Shown: piece after piece, positions 38,752 through 48,385 of the stretch
Layout of the letters: the number at the start of each line of letters is the position of its first letter
Numbering within the stretch: the first letter of the stretch is position 1
Source: Craterilacuibacter sp. RT1T
GTDB taxonomy: Bacteria; Pseudomonadota; Gammaproteobacteria; Burkholderiales; Chromobacteriaceae
Reading direction: 5' to 3'
DNA: 64,000 bases
Assembly: GCF_023502145.1 (NCBI RefSeq)
Contig: NZ_JAMFLI010000007.1
Location: 105,313 to 169,312 of the forward strand
The notes under the pieces: model-generated
Told to the model about the DNA's origin: nothing
Database searches by the model: none
The model's input: the letters and a program-made list of their open reading frames with translations, nothing else
Translations under genes and position numbers: made by a program

Positions 38752-39378
38752 ATGCTGGACGGAGCAACGCTAGGCTTGTTTCTGGCCGCCTGTCTGGTGC
38801 TGGCGGCGACGCCGGGGCCGGATATGCTGTTGATCAGCTCGCGCAGTCTGAGTCAGGGGCCGGCTGCCGGTTTTGTCACCCTGCTGGGCATCCAGCTGGG
38901 TACCTATTGCCATGCGCTGGCGGTGGCGCTGGGCTTGTCGCAACTGGTGCTGGCGGTACCGCTGGCATTCGAAGTGGTGAAGCTCTCCGGTGCGGCTTAT
39001 TTGCTGTTTCTGGCCTACAAGGCGATACGCGCACCGGCCGCGGCCGGCGCGGGTCGTTGCGAAGCGGCGCGTTACGGCTTGCCACGCTTGTTTGCGCAGG
39101 GTTTGTTGACCAATTTGCTCAACCCCAAGATGGCGCTATTCATGCTGGCCCTGTTGCCGCAGTTTCTGTCGTTCTCGGATGGCTATGTGGTGGGGCAGGC
39201 CTTGCTGCTGACCAGCTTGCTGAACGGTGTGGGGCTGGTGGTGAACGGCGTGGTGATTTTATTGGCCGGGCGCTTGCGTCAGCGTTTTGCCGCGTCCTCC
39301 GGCCGTCGCTGGCCGCAGTATTTGCTGGGTTCGGTGTTTGCCACGCTGGCACTGCGTCTGGCTTTAAGCGAGCGTTAG
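38752..39378 (+). CDS. LysE/RhtB-family exporter
   Basis: A 208-residue inner-membrane protein with five or six hydrophobic segments and the family start LGLFLAACLVLAATPGPDMLLISSRSLSQGPAAGF. Members export amino acids and small derivatives. It lies 3 bases after wbpB and 29 before wbpD, inside the sugar operon, where such a gene is unexpected. Base composition looks like its neighbours, so I see no sign of recent transfer. Its substrate is unknown; a link to sugar synthesis (for example glutamate or 2-oxoglutarate balance) is only a thought. Confidence 0.85.
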   Translation: MLDGATLGLFLAACLVLAATPGPDMLLISSRSLSQGPAAGFVTLLGIQLGTYCHALAVALGLSQLVLAVPLAFEVVKLSGAAYLLFLAYKAIRAPAAAGAGRCEAARYGLPRLFAQGLLTNLLNPKMALFMLALLPQFLSFSDGYVVGQALLLTSLLNGVGLVVNGVVILLAGRLRQRFAASSGRRWPQYLLGSVFATLALRLALSER

Positions 39379-39407
39379 GCTCGCGTGATTGCTGAATAAG
39401 GTTGTTT

Positions 39408-39974
39408 ATGACTGCCACTATCCACTCCAGCGCCATCGTTGATGATGGCGCCACGCTCGGTGAGGGCACCTGTGTCTGGCACTGGGTACATATCTCGGCC
39501 GGTGCGCGCATCGGTGCACGCTGCTCGTTCGGGCAGAATGTGTTTGTTGCGGGTGACGTGCTGATCGGTGACAACGTCAAGGTACAGAACAATGTATCCA
39601 TCTACGACGCGGTCACGCTGGAAGACGATGTGTTCTGCGGCCCATCCATGGTGTTCACCAATGTGAACAATCCCCGCAGCCACGTCAGCCGCAAGCATGA
39701 ATACCGCCGCACCATCGTGAAAAAGGGCGCGACCATAGGTGCCAACGCCACCATCGTCTGCGGCCACACCATAGGCGAATATGCCTTTATCGGCGCAGGT
39801 GCCGTGGTGACGCGCGATGTAGAGGCGTATGCGCTGATGGTGGGCACGCCGGCCAAGCGCATCGGCTGGATGTGCCAGTGCGGCGAGCGGCTGGATAGTA
39901 CGCTGGGCGAACACGCCTGTGCCGCCTGCCACTCGCGCTACCAGATCAGCGGCAATAGCTGTACGCCGGTTTAA
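39408..39974 (+). CDS. wbpD: UDP-GlcNAc3NA N-acetyltransferase
   Basis: It acetylates the 3-amino group to give UDP-GlcNAc(3NAc)A. It has 188 residues forming a left-handed parallel beta-helix of hexapeptide repeats ([28 protein letters not shown]) with the WbpD-type [20 protein letters not shown] loop. The C-terminus has four cysteines (CQC, CAAC, near 150-172) resembling a zinc ribbon, seen in this family. The ATG at 39408 follows AAGG; a TTG six bases upstream is less likely. Confidence 0.9.
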   Translation: MTATIHSSAIVDDGATLGEGTCVWHWVHISAGARIGARCSFGQNVFVAGDVLIGDNVKVQNNVSIYDAVTLEDDVFCGPSMVFTNVNNPRSHVSRKHEYRRTIVKKGATIGANATIVCGHTIGEYAFIGAGAVVTRDVEAYALMVGTPAKRIGWMCQCGERLDSTLGEHACAACHSRYQISGNSCTPV

Positions 39975-40033
39975 TTGATTTTTGCGTGGCGGCATCTTTC
40001 TGCTGCCATGCGCTGCCAAATACAAGTGAGTGT

Positions 40034-41131
40034 ATGTCCATCCAGTTTATCGACCTCAAGGCGCAGTACCAGCATCTCAAGCACGACATCGATGCGCGCA
40101 TTCATGGGGTGCTCGATCACGGCCAGTACATTATGGGGCCGGAAGTTGCCGAGCTTGAAGCCGCACTGGCCGCCTACGTCGGCGTCAAGCACGCCATCGG
40201 CGTATGCGACGGCACGGCAGCGCTGCAAATTGCGCTGATGGCGCTGGGCATCCAGCCCGGCGACGAGGTGATTACCACCCCGTTCACCTTTATCGCTACC
40301 GGCGAAATGATCGCGCTGATGGGCGCCACGCCGGTGTTTGTCGATATCGACCCCATCAGCTACAACCTTGACCCTGCGCGCATCGAGGCGGCGATCACGC
40401 CGCGTACCCGCGCCATCATGCCGGTCAGCCTGTATGGCCAGTGTGCCGATTTTGCCGCCATCAACGCGATCGCAGAGAAGCACGGCCTCGCGGTGATCGA
40501 GGATGGTGCGCAGAGCTTTGGCGCAACGCAAAATGGTAAAAAATCCGGCAGCCTGTCGACCATAGGCTGCACCAGCTTCTTCCCGTCCAAGCCGCTGGGT
40601 TGCTATGGCGATGGCGGCGCATGCTTTACCGACGACGATGCCTTGGCCAAAAAAATGCGCGCCATCCGCATCCATGGCCAGGACCGCCGCTACCATCATC
40701 CGCTGATCGGCATCAACGGCCGCCTCGATACCATTCAGGCGGCGGTGCTGTTGGCCAAGCTGCCCAGCTTCCCAAGCGAAGTCGAGGCGCGCGCGCGGAT
40801 CGGTGCGCGTTACAGCGAACGATTGGGTGATGTAGCGCGGGTACCGGTCATCATGCCGGGCAATAGCCATGTTTATGCGCAGTACACCATCGAGCTTGAT
40901 CAGCGCGAGGCGGTGCAGGCCAGCTTGAAAGAAGCCGGCGTGCCCACTGCCGTGCACTACCCGATACCGTTGCATCTGCAGCCGGCATTTGCCCATCTGG
41001 GCTTGGGTGCGGGCAGCTTTCCGCTGGCCGAAGCAGCTGGCCTGCGGGTGATGAGCCTGCCTATGCATCCGTTTATGGACGAAGCGACGCAGGACGTGGT
41101 GGTGGCGGCCGTCAAGCGGGCGCTGGGCTAA
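40034..41131 (+). CDS. wbpE: UDP-3-keto-GlcNAcA aminotransferase
   Basis: A DegT/DnrJ PLP aminotransferase that uses glutamate to aminate C3 of the 3-keto sugar made by WbpB. It has 365 residues, PLP lysine K186 in SFFPSKPLGCYGDGG and cofactor contacts in VIEDGAQSFGA (155-165), the WbpE pattern. The ATG at 40034 gives MSIQFIDLKAQY, the conserved N-terminus; the upstream frame is not conserved. It completes the wbpA-B-E-D pathway. Confidence 0.9.
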   Translation: MSIQFIDLKAQYQHLKHDIDARIHGVLDHGQYIMGPEVAELEAALAAYVGVKHAIGVCDGTAALQIALMALGIQPGDEVITTPFTFIATGEMIALMGATPVFVDIDPISYNLDPARIEAAITPRTRAIMPVSLYGQCADFAAINAIAEKHGLAVIEDGAQSFGATQNGKKSGSLSTIGCTSFFPSKPLGCYGDGGACFTDDDALAKKMRAIRIHGQDRRYHHPLIGINGRLDTIQAAVLLAKLPSFPSEVEARARIGARYSERLGDVARVPVIMPGNSHVYAQYTIELDQREAVQASLKEAGVPTAVHYPIPLHLQPAFAHLGLGAGSFPLAEAAGLRVMSLPMHPFMDEATQDVVVAAVKRALG

Positions 41132-41134
41132 GCC

Positions 41135-42406
41135 GTGTTGCTGTTGCGCCTGAAGGCGCTGGCCGCAGGCGGCTTTGCGCGCAATGTGGCGACGCTGGCA
41201 GGCGGGGCGGCCATTGCGCAGTTTTTGCCCCTGGCCGCTGCGCCTTTGCTGACGCGCCTCTATACGCCGGCGGAGTTCGGCGTATTGGCCATTTATGTGG
41301 CCTGGCTGTCCAACCTCGCGGTGCTGATGACCGGGCGCTACGATATGGCCATTGTGTTGCCGGACGACGAGCGTCGCGCCGCCAATCTGATGGGCTTGTC
41401 CTTGTGGCTGTCGCTGGCCTTGTCGCTGCTGGTGCTGCTGGCGGTGTTGCTGGGGCATGACGAGCTGTCACGTCTGGCGCAGGCGCCGGCCTTGTCCGGT
41501 TTGCTCTTGTGGCTGCCGTTGTCCTTGCTTCTGGCCGGCGGCATGCAGGCATGGAATAGCTGGAACAACCGCCATCAGCGTTATCGGGCCAATGCCGGCG
41601 GGCGCATGGCGCTGGCGCTGGGCATGACCGCCACCCAGCTGGGGGCCGGTTTTGCCGGGTTGGGCGCGGTGGGGCTGGTGCTGGGGCAATTGGTCGGGCA
41701 GGGCGCTTCGCTTGTGGTGCAGGCATGGCAGGATGTGCGTACGCGTTTTGGCTGGGGCCATATGGTCAGCCGGGACGACATGCGCGCGGTGGCGTATGTC
41801 TATCGCGAATTTCCGCGCATCAATGCGCCGCATGCCTTTGTCGGCGCCTTGCAGGACACGCTGGCGGTGACCTTGCTGACGCTATTGTCCGGCTCGGTCA
41901 CGGTCGGGCTCTACGGCTTGATGATGCGCGTGCTGAAGATGCCGGCGGCGCTGGTGGGGCAGGCGGTGGCGCAGGTCGCCTACCGCGATATGGCTGCCGC
42001 CAGGAACCGCGGCGAATCGCTATTGCCCTATCTCAACAAGACGCTGGCCATTTTGTCGGCGCTGGCGCTGCCGCCGTTTGTCGTCATTATCCTGTGGGGC
42101 GACAGCCTGTTTGCCTGGGTGTTTGGCGAAGACTGGCGCATGGCCGGCAACTACGCGCGCGCCTTGTCGCCCTATATCCTGTTCCACTTTGTCGCCTCGC
42201 CCCTGGGCATGGTGCCGCTGGTGATTAACCGCCAGCGTACGGCTTTTGCCTTTACGGTGGCCGGTAGCGCCTTGTTTCTGGGCGCGCTGTGGGGCGGTTT
42301 TGTGCTCTGGCAGGACGTGAGCGCCGCTTTTGCGTTAGTCTCGGTAGTCATGACACTCTATTTCTCCTGTTACTTTATCTGGTTATGGCGGGCGGTGCGG
42401 CCATGA
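41135..42406 (+). CDS. Oligosaccharide flippase (Wzx-like)
   Basis: A 423-residue polytopic protein of the MOP/polysaccharide exporter superfamily with about twelve hydrophobic segments, starting near AGGAAIAQFLPLAAAPLLTRLYTPAEFGVLAIYVAWL. It would flip the undecaprenyl-linked glycan to the periplasm. It has a GTG start 3 bases after the wbpE stop, and its end overlaps the acetyltransferase start (ATGA). No polymerase gene accompanies it. Confidence 0.85.
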   Translation: MLLLRLKALAAGGFARNVATLAGGAAIAQFLPLAAAPLLTRLYTPAEFGVLAIYVAWLSNLAVLMTGRYDMAIVLPDDERRAANLMGLSLWLSLALSLLVLLAVLLGHDELSRLAQAPALSGLLLWLPLSLLLAGGMQAWNSWNNRHQRYRANAGGRMALALGMTATQLGAGFAGLGAVGLVLGQLVGQGASLVVQAWQDVRTRFGWGHMVSRDDMRAVAYVYREFPRINAPHAFVGALQDTLAVTLLTLLSGSVTVGLYGLMMRVLKMPAALVGQAVAQVAYRDMAAARNRGESLLPYLNKTLAILSALALPPFVVIILWGDSLFAWVFGEDWRMAGNYARALSPYILFHFVASPLGMVPLVINRQRTAFAFTVAGSALFLGALWGGFVLWQDVSAAFALVSVVMTLYFSCYFIWLWRAVRP

Positions 42407-42978
42407 AACTATGGGATAGCCTGCGTTTTCGCCTGTCGGGCCTGATCGGTCCGCGCATGGTGCTGGGCCTGACGCGCAGCGACGGCGTGCGCCTGCGCCG
42501 GGTGCGTATTTCCAATATGACCCGCATCGAGCACCCGCATAAGCTGCAGCTGGAAGACAATGTCTTTATCGGCCATTTCAATATGATCGATGCCTCCGGC
42601 GGGCTGTATATCGGCGAGGGCTGCCAGATTACCAACTATGTTTCACTGCTGACCCATTCCAGCCACGATACCGTGCGCCTGTATGGTGCGGCCTATCTTG
42701 ACCACCAGAACCATGTCGGCTATCTGAAAAAGCCGTCGGTGATTGGCGACTATAGTTTTATCGGTCCGCATACGCTGTTGATGCCGGGCGTGCGCCTGGG
42801 CAAGGGCACGCTGGTGTCGGCCTATTCGCGGGTCGATGCCGGGGAGTATCCCGACTTTGCCATTCTTGCCGGCAATCCGGCGCAGATCGTGGGCGACACC
42901 CGCAAGCGTGATGCCGAATTTTTGGCGGCCCACCCCGAATTGCAACCCTTGTACAAGGCCTGGGCCGATGAAAATTAA
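42403..42978 (+). CDS. Hexapeptide-repeat acyltransferase (WbbJ-like)
   Basis: 191 residues with a left-handed beta-helix: LEDNVFIGHFNMIDASGGLYIGEGCQITNYVSLLTHSSH and later IGDYSFIGPHTLLMPGVRLGKGTLV. The catalytic histidine is probably in THSSHDT. It likely O- or N-acetylates a sugar of the glycan. The ATG at 42403 overlaps the flippase stop; the 3' end overlaps the next gene by 11 bases. The acceptor is unknown. Confidence 0.8.
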   Translation: MKLWDSLRFRLSGLIGPRMVLGLTRSDGVRLRRVRISNMTRIEHPHKLQLEDNVFIGHFNMIDASGGLYIGEGCQITNYVSLLTHSSHDTVRLYGAAYLDHQNHVGYLKKPSVIGDYSFIGPHTLLMPGVRLGKGTLVSAYSRVDAGEYPDFAILAGNPAQIVGDTRKRDAEFLAAHPELQPLYKAWADEN

Positions 42979-44062
42979 ACGCTTGCTGCTGGTGGGTTCG
43001 GCCTCGGTGCATACCTGGCGCTATCTCGAGGGTATCGCTGCGCATGTGGATGAAATCTGGCTGGCGACCAATGCCGAGGTGCCCGAAGGGCGTCGTCCGG
43101 CCAATCTTGCCGGTGTGTTGCGTGTCGACTTCCGTTTTTCCTCGTTTTCGGCGGTGGGCAAGCTGCGTGGCTGGATGAAATCGGTCAAGCCGGATGTGGT
43201 GCATATCCATCAGGCCAATAGCGTGGCCTGGCATGCGACGCGCGCCGCGCGCGGGCTGAATATCCCGCTGATGCTGACGACCTGGGGCTCGGATGTGCTG
43301 CTGCTGCCGGAGGGCAATCCGCTGATGGCGCAGATGGTGAAATCCAATCTGGCCAGCGCCGATCTGATTACCTCGGATTCGCTGTATATGGCGGCCAAAA
43401 TCCGCGAGCTGGCGGGGAGCAGCAAGCGCATCGCCATTCTCAATTACGGCATGGATGCCCTGCCTGAGGCTGCGCCTTCTGCGACTAAAGCCAAACGCGT
43501 GCTGTCGTGCCGCCTGCACAAAAAGCTGTACCGCATCGACACCATTTTGCGTGCCTGGGCCGGGGTCGAGGCCTCGGGGCGCTATCCCCACTGGCGCCTG
43601 ACCGTTGCCGCCAGTGGCGATCAGAGCGAGGCGCTACAGGAACTGGCGGCCACGCTTAAGCTTGAGCGCGTCGACTTTACCGGCTTTGTGCCGGCGGCCG
43701 AGCTCGCGGCTTTGTATCGCGACAGCCGTGTTTTTGTCAGCGTGCCCAAGAGTGACGCGACCAGTATCAGTTTGCTGGAGGCCATGGGCCATGGTTGCCT
43801 GCCGCTGCTGTCCAATCTGCCGGCCAATCTCGAGTGGGTGATCGATGGCTTGAATGGCCGGATCGCCGAAGATCTGGGCCGGCTGGATGCGGCGCTGATG
43901 CAGGCGATGGATGCCGCGACGGACAATGAACAGCTCGATGAAATCGCGACGCTTAACCGCAAACTGGTAAGCAAGAAAGCCTTGCACCGCGACAATATGG
44001 CGCAGTTTGCCGCCTTGTATGGCGAGCTGCTGCACTCACCCGAATCACACCTGAAATCCTGA
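42968..44062 (+). CDS. Glycosyltransferase family 4 (first)
   Basis: 364 residues with GT-B fold. The N-terminal domain begins MKIKRLLLVGSASVHTWRYLEGIAAHVDEIWL; the C-terminal nucleotide-sugar domain has SVPKSDATSISLLEAMGHGCLPLLSNLPANLEWV, the GT4 E-x7-E region. It probably adds one sugar to the lipid-linked glycan at the cytoplasmic face. It shares its last base with the next gene start (TGATG). Donor and acceptor cannot be read. Confidence 0.82.
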   Translation: MKIKRLLLVGSASVHTWRYLEGIAAHVDEIWLATNAEVPEGRRPANLAGVLRVDFRFSSFSAVGKLRGWMKSVKPDVVHIHQANSVAWHATRAARGLNIPLMLTTWGSDVLLLPEGNPLMAQMVKSNLASADLITSDSLYMAAKIRELAGSSKRIAILNYGMDALPEAAPSATKAKRVLSCRLHKKLYRIDTILRAWAGVEASGRYPHWRLTVAASGDQSEALQELAATLKLERVDFTGFVPAAELAALYRDSRVFVSVPKSDATSISLLEAMGHGCLPLLSNLPANLEWVIDGLNGRIAEDLGRLDAALMQAMDAATDNEQLDEIATLNRKLVSKKALHRDNMAQFAALYGELLHSPESHLKS

Positions 44063-45165
44063 TGAAAATTGTCCACCTGAGCAGCGCCCATCCGCGCCAC
44101 GATATCCGAATTTTCGTCAAAGAGTGCGTCACGCTGGCCAATGCCGGCTTTGACGTCAGCCTGATTGTCGCCGACGGTTTGGGCGAAGAAATCAGGCAGG
44201 GCGTGCGCATCCATGATGTGGGCGCGAAAAGTGGCGGGCGCATGCGGCGCATGACGGCGACCGTCAAGCGCGTCTTCGATGCCGCGCTGGCGCTGCAACC
44301 CGATGTGGTGCACTTTCACGACCCGGAACTGGTGCCTGCCGCGCTGCGCCTGAAGCAGGCCGGCATCAAGGTGATTTACGACGTGCATGAGGACATGCCG
44401 CGCCAGATTCTGGGCAAGCACTGGATACCCGGTGCCTTGCGCCCGCTGGTAGCGGGCAGCGTCGAGCGGGTGGAAGACTGGGCCGTGCAGCGCTTTGACG
44501 CCATCGTCACCTCGACCCCGCATATCCGTGAGCGCTTTTTGTCACGCAACAGCCGCAGCGTGGCCATCTGCAATTTCCCCATTCTGGCCGAACTGGTGCG
44601 CGATACACCGTGGGAAGCGCGGCGCAACGAGGCGTGTTATCTGGGCAGTATCTCGCGCATACGCGGCATCGCGCCGATTATCGCCGCCCTGCCTGACACC
44701 GGCGTGCGCTTGAATCTGGCCGGTTTGTGGAGCGAGGCCGGGCTGTATGAAGAGATGCAGCGCGAAGCGGGCTGGGCAAGAGTCAATGATCTGGGCGTGC
44801 TCGACCGCAGTGGGGTAGGTGAAGTACTGGCTCGCAGCAAGATCGGTCTGGTGACGCTGTTTCCGACGCCCAATTACGTCGACGCGCTGCCGATCAAGCT
44901 GTTCGAGTATATGGCAGCCGGCATGCCGGTGATTGCCAGCGATTTTCCGGTATGGCGCGCCATTGTCGACGATGCCGGCTGCGGCCTGTTGGTCGATCCG
45001 GAGGATCCGGCGGCGATTGCCGCCGCAATACGCGAGCTGATGGCCGATGAAGCGCGCGCCCAAGCCATGGGCGAGGCCGGGCGTGCCGCCGTGCTGGCCA
45101 AATACAGCTGGGCGGCCGAAGGTGAAAAGCTGGTCGCCCTGTACCGGACGCTGGAGGCGTGCTAG
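44062..45165 (+). CDS. Glycosyltransferase family 4 (second)
   Basis: 367 residues, GT-B fold: N-terminus MKIVHLSSAHPRHDIRIFVKECVTLANAGFDVSLIV, and C-terminal LPIKLFEYMAAGMPVIASDFPVWRAIV carrying the E-x7-E-like donor site. Translationally coupled to the preceding gene by a one-base overlap. Relatives occur in O-antigen and exopolysaccharide loci; specificity unknown. Confidence 0.83.
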   Translation: MKIVHLSSAHPRHDIRIFVKECVTLANAGFDVSLIVADGLGEEIRQGVRIHDVGAKSGGRMRRMTATVKRVFDAALALQPDVVHFHDPELVPAALRLKQAGIKVIYDVHEDMPRQILGKHWIPGALRPLVAGSVERVEDWAVQRFDAIVTSTPHIRERFLSRNSRSVAICNFPILAELVRDTPWEARRNEACYLGSISRIRGIAPIIAALPDTGVRLNLAGLWSEAGLYEEMQREAGWARVNDLGVLDRSGVGEVLARSKIGLVTLFPTPNYVDALPIKLFEYMAAGMPVIASDFPVWRAIVDDAGCGLLVDPEDPAAIAAAIRELMADEARAQAMGEAGRAAVLAKYSWAAEGEKLVALYRTLEAC

Positions 45166-45217
45166 GGCGGATAGCCGCCCGCATTGCCCATTCACCGTAA
45201 ACGACGACAAGCCCCAG

Positions 45218-46447
45218 ATGAAAATCCTGTATATCAATCACTACGCCGGTTCACCCATGCACGGCATGGAGTTTCGCCCCTATTATCTGGCGCGCGAATG
45301 GGTCAAGGCCGGGCATGAGGTGAATATCGTCGCCGCCGATTATTCACACCTGCGCCAGCATAATCCCGAACTCTCCAAGGCTTATGCCGACCAGAGCATA
45401 GACGGCATCCGCTATACCTGGTGCCGCACGCCGCATTACGCGGGCAATGGCGCCCGGCGGGTGGTCAATATTTTTGCCTTTTTGCGCCGGCTGATGGGCT
45501 TGTCCGGACGCTTTATCCGCGACTGGAAGCCGGATCTGGTGATCGCCTCGAGCACCTATCCGCTGGACACCGTACCGGCGGCGTTTATTGCCGGCAAGAC
45601 CGGCGCGCGCCTGGCGTATGAAGTGCATGATTTATGGCCGCTGACGCCGGTGGAAGTGGGCGGCATGAGCCCCAAGCATCCGTTTATCCGCCTGCTGCAA
45701 TGGGCCGAAGACTTCGGCTACAAGAAGGCTGACACCGTGGTGTCGATGCTGCCGTGTGCCAAGGACTATATGCTGGCGCACGGCATGGCGCCGGAGAAAT
45801 ACGCGGTGGTACCCAATGGCGTGGACGTGGCCGAGTGGCAGGGCGCGGCCGAAGCGCTGCCGGCGGCGCATGCGCAGGCCATCGCGCGGCTTAAGGCCGA
45901 CAAGCGCTTTTTGTTGGGTTACGCCGGTGGTCACGGTCTGGCCAACGCGCTCGACTTTTTGCTGCAGGCAGCGGCGCAGCTTAAAGAGGAACGGGTGAGC
46001 GTGGTGCTGGTGGGCGACGGGCCGGACAAGGCGGCGCTGATGGCCCAGGCACAGGCGCTGGGTCTGGATAATGTGCTGTTTCTGCCCTCCATCGCCAAGC
46101 GTGCGGTGCCGGCCTTCCTCGCCGAGATGGATGCGCTGTATATCGGCTGGCGCAAACTGCCGATTTACCGCTTCGGCATCAATCCGAACAAGCTGTTCGA
46201 CTATATGATGGCCGGCAAGCCGGTGATCCACTCGGTCGACGCCTGCAACGATATCGTGCAATACGCCGCTTGCGGCATCAGCGTCGTGAGCGAAGACGCC
46301 GGCGCGATTGCCGGCGCAATACGCCAGATGATGGCCGAAACACCCAATGCGCGCGGGCGCATGGGTGCGGCGGGGCGGCAATATGTATTGGCCAACCATG
46401 ATTACAAGGTGCTGGCGCGGCGGTTTATCGACGCTTGCTGCCGGTAA
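45218..46447 (+). CDS. Glycosyltransferase family 4 (third, WbuB-like)
   Basis: 409 residues. The start [40 protein letters not shown] is characteristic of the WbuB branch of GT4 enzymes. The donor site lies in [26 protein letters not shown]. It begins 52 bases after the previous gene, without a strong ribosome site. The 113-base gap after it contains a REP-like palindrome. Confidence 0.83.
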   Translation: MKILYINHYAGSPMHGMEFRPYYLAREWVKAGHEVNIVAADYSHLRQHNPELSKAYADQSIDGIRYTWCRTPHYAGNGARRVVNIFAFLRRLMGLSGRFIRDWKPDLVIASSTYPLDTVPAAFIAGKTGARLAYEVHDLWPLTPVEVGGMSPKHPFIRLLQWAEDFGYKKADTVVSMLPCAKDYMLAHGMAPEKYAVVPNGVDVAEWQGAAEALPAAHAQAIARLKADKRFLLGYAGGHGLANALDFLLQAAAQLKEERVSVVLVGDGPDKAALMAQAQALGLDNVLFLPSIAKRAVPAFLAEMDALYIGWRKLPIYRFGINPNKLFDYMMAGKPVIHSVDACNDIVQYAACGISVVSEDAGAIAGAIRQMMAETPNARGRMGAAGRQYVLANHDYKVLARRFIDACCR

Positions 46448-46502
46448 AGACGGTGGCAGGGGACGGTCTGTGGCCTAGCCGTATCTTGCAGCAAATGACA
46501 TG

Positions 46503-46540
46503 TAGGGTGGGTGAGCCCCGCCGGGGCGTAACCCACCATC
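46503..46540. repeat. REP-like palindromic element (GGGTGGGT...ACCCACC)
   Basis: GTAGGGTGGGTGAGCCCCG then CCGGGGCGTAACCCACC: an outer stem GGTGGGT/ACCCACC (46506-46512 with 46531-46537) and an inner stem GCCCC/GGGGC. This wording is familiar from dispersed REP-type palindromes in many proteobacteria. It sits inside the glycan operon, between the third glycosyltransferase and the DegT aminotransferase gene, and is the only copy I noticed in the window. Confidence 0.6.
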
Positions 46541-46560
46541 AGAATGGTGGAGAAAAAGTG

Positions 46561-47724
46561 ATGAGCGAACAAAAATTCCTGCCCTTTGCCTTGCCCGATA
46601 TCGGCGAGGAAGAAATCAATGAAGTGGTCGATACGCTGCGTTCGGGCTGGGTGACCACCGGGCCGAAAACCAAGCAGTTCGAAGCCGATTTCGCCGCCTT
46701 TCTCGGCGACGGTGTCGAGGCCATTGCCGTGAATTCGGCCACTTCCGGTCTGCATCTGGCGCTGGAGGCACTGGGCGTTGGCCCCGGTGACGAGGTGATC
46801 GTCCCGACTTACACTTTTACCGCCACGGCCGAGGTGGTACGTTACCTCGGCGCTGACCCGGTGTTTATCGATGTCGACCCGGCAACGCTGAACATGACGG
46901 CAGAGGGTTTGCGCGCCGCGATCACGCCCAAAACAAAAGTGGTGATGCCGGTGCATTTCGCCGGCCTGGCCTGCGATATGGACGCGATTATCGCGCTGGC
47001 GCGCGAACACGGCATCAAGGTGGTGGAAGACGCCGCGCATGCGCTGCCAACCTTGTATAAAGGGCGGCTGATCGGCACGCTGGACTCGGATGTGACGGTG
47101 TTCAGCTTTTACGCCAACAAGACCATGACCACCGGCGAAGGCGGCATGGTGGTGTCGAAAAATAAGGATCTGATCGCGCGCTGCAAGGTGATGCGCCTGC
47201 ACGGTATCAGCCGCGATGCTTTCGACCGTTACCAGTCCAAGACGCCGGCGTGGTTTTACGAAGTGATCGCCCCCGGCTTCAAGTACAACATGCCGGATAT
47301 CTGCGCGGCGCTGGGTCTTCACCAGCTCAAGAAAATCCGCCGTTTTCAGCAACAGCGCGAAGAAATGGCCACCCGCTTCGATGCCGAACTATGCGATCTG
47401 CCGCTGATCCTGCCGGCGCGCCCGCTTGAGGGGGGCAGCGAGCATGCCTGGCATCTCTATCCGGTGCGGCTCAAGCCCGAGGCGGGCATCAGCCGCGATG
47501 ACTTTATCGCGCGGATGAGCGAAAAGGGGGTTGGCTGCTCGGTGCACTTTATCCCGCTACACCTGCATCCGGTGTGGCGTGACGGTTATGGCCTGACGCC
47601 TGCCGACTTTCCGGTCGCGCAGGCGGCGTTTGAAGCCGAGGTGACCTTGCCGCTCTATACGCGCATGAGCGCCGGGGATCAGGCACGGGTGATTGCTGCG
47701 GTGCGCGAGGTGCTGGGCGCATGA
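46561..47724 (+). CDS. DegT/DnrJ-family nucleotide-sugar aminotransferase
   Basis: 387 residues; PLP lysine K187 in [16 protein letters not shown] and [10 protein letters not shown] at 153-162. The start [27 protein letters not shown] is typical of enzymes that aminate C4 of UDP-4-keto-6-deoxy sugars (PglE/ArnB-like). That points to a 4-amino sugar such as bacillosamine, but no 4,6-dehydratase is in the locus and must come from elsewhere. Ribosome site GGAGA at 46549-46553. The stop overlaps the phosphoglycosyl transferase start (ATGA). Confidence 0.85.
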   Translation: MSEQKFLPFALPDIGEEEINEVVDTLRSGWVTTGPKTKQFEADFAAFLGDGVEAIAVNSATSGLHLALEALGVGPGDEVIVPTYTFTATAEVVRYLGADPVFIDVDPATLNMTAEGLRAAITPKTKVVMPVHFAGLACDMDAIIALAREHGIKVVEDAAHALPTLYKGRLIGTLDSDVTVFSFYANKTMTTGEGGMVVSKNKDLIARCKVMRLHGISRDAFDRYQSKTPAWFYEVIAPGFKYNMPDICAALGLHQLKKIRRFQQQREEMATRFDAELCDLPLILPARPLEGGSEHAWHLYPVRLKPEAGISRDDFIARMSEKGVGCSVHFIPLHLHPVWRDGYGLTPADFPVAQAAFEAEVTLPLYTRMSAGDQARVIAAVREVLGA

Positions 47725-48377
47725 GTTTGCCGGATTCCCGTCCTGTTTTGCCTTGCTGCGCGCCGGCCGCCCATGGCTCGCGTGCGCTCAAGCGTGCTTT
47801 TGATCTGCTCGCTTCGGCGCTGGGCTTGTTGCTGCTTGCACCGCTCTTGATCGCGCTTGCCTTATGGATCAAGAGCGACTCGCCCGGGCCGGTGTTTTTC
47901 CGCCAGATTCGCGTCGGACGCGGTGGCGTGCTGTTTCGCATCCACAAATTCCGCACCATGCAGGTGGGGGCCGAAGGGCGCGGTCAGTTGACGGTGGGGG
48001 CGGACGCGCGCGTGACCGGCGCGGGCCGCTTGCTGCGCAAGACCAAGCTGGACGAGTTGCCGCAATTGATTGATGTATTGCTGGGGGATATGAGCCTGGT
48101 CGGCCCGCGCCCCGAGGTGCCCAAATATGTCGCGCATTATCCGGACGAGGTGAAGGCGCTGGTGTTATCGGTGCGCCCCGGCATTACCGACTGGGCGTCG
48201 ATCCGCATGATAGACGAGAACGAAATTCTGGGCGGCGCAGCCGACCCTGAGCGGGCGTATATCGAGGAAATACTGCCGCAGAAGCTGGATTACTACGTGC
48301 GTTATGCACAAAGCCATAGCCTGCTGGAGGATTTGCAAATCATTATGGCGACGCTACTGAAAATCATCACGCGCTAA
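47721..48377 (+). CDS. Initiating phosphoglycosyl transferase (undecaprenyl-phosphate sugar-1-P transferase)
   Basis: 218 residues of the small monotopic PGT class (PglC/WlbG-like). A single re-entrant hydrophobic stretch ([22 protein letters not shown], 29-50) precedes the catalytic domain with [19 protein letters not shown] and the Asp-Glu dyad D111/E112 in [13 protein letters not shown]. It would load the first sugar phosphate onto undecaprenyl phosphate and so start the glycan. Coupled to the DegT gene, so a 4-amino-sugar donor is plausible. It ends 8 bases before the convergent diguanylate cyclase gene. Confidence 0.88.
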   Translation: MSLPDSRPVLPCCAPAAHGSRALKRAFDLLASALGLLLLAPLLIALALWIKSDSPGPVFFRQIRVGRGGVLFRIHKFRTMQVGAEGRGQLTVGADARVTGAGRLLRKTKLDELPQLIDVLLGDMSLVGPRPEVPKYVAHYPDEVKALVLSVRPGITDWASIRMIDENEILGGAADPERAYIEEILPQKLDYYVRYAQSHSLLEDLQIIMATLLKIITR

Positions 48378-48385
48378 GGCGATAC

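Noticed and set aside
36380..48377. A hidden wzy polymerase or wzz in the glycan locus
   Set aside because: Every frame in the locus is accounted for. The only strongly polytopic proteins are the flippase and the LysE-type exporter, both clearly of their own families.
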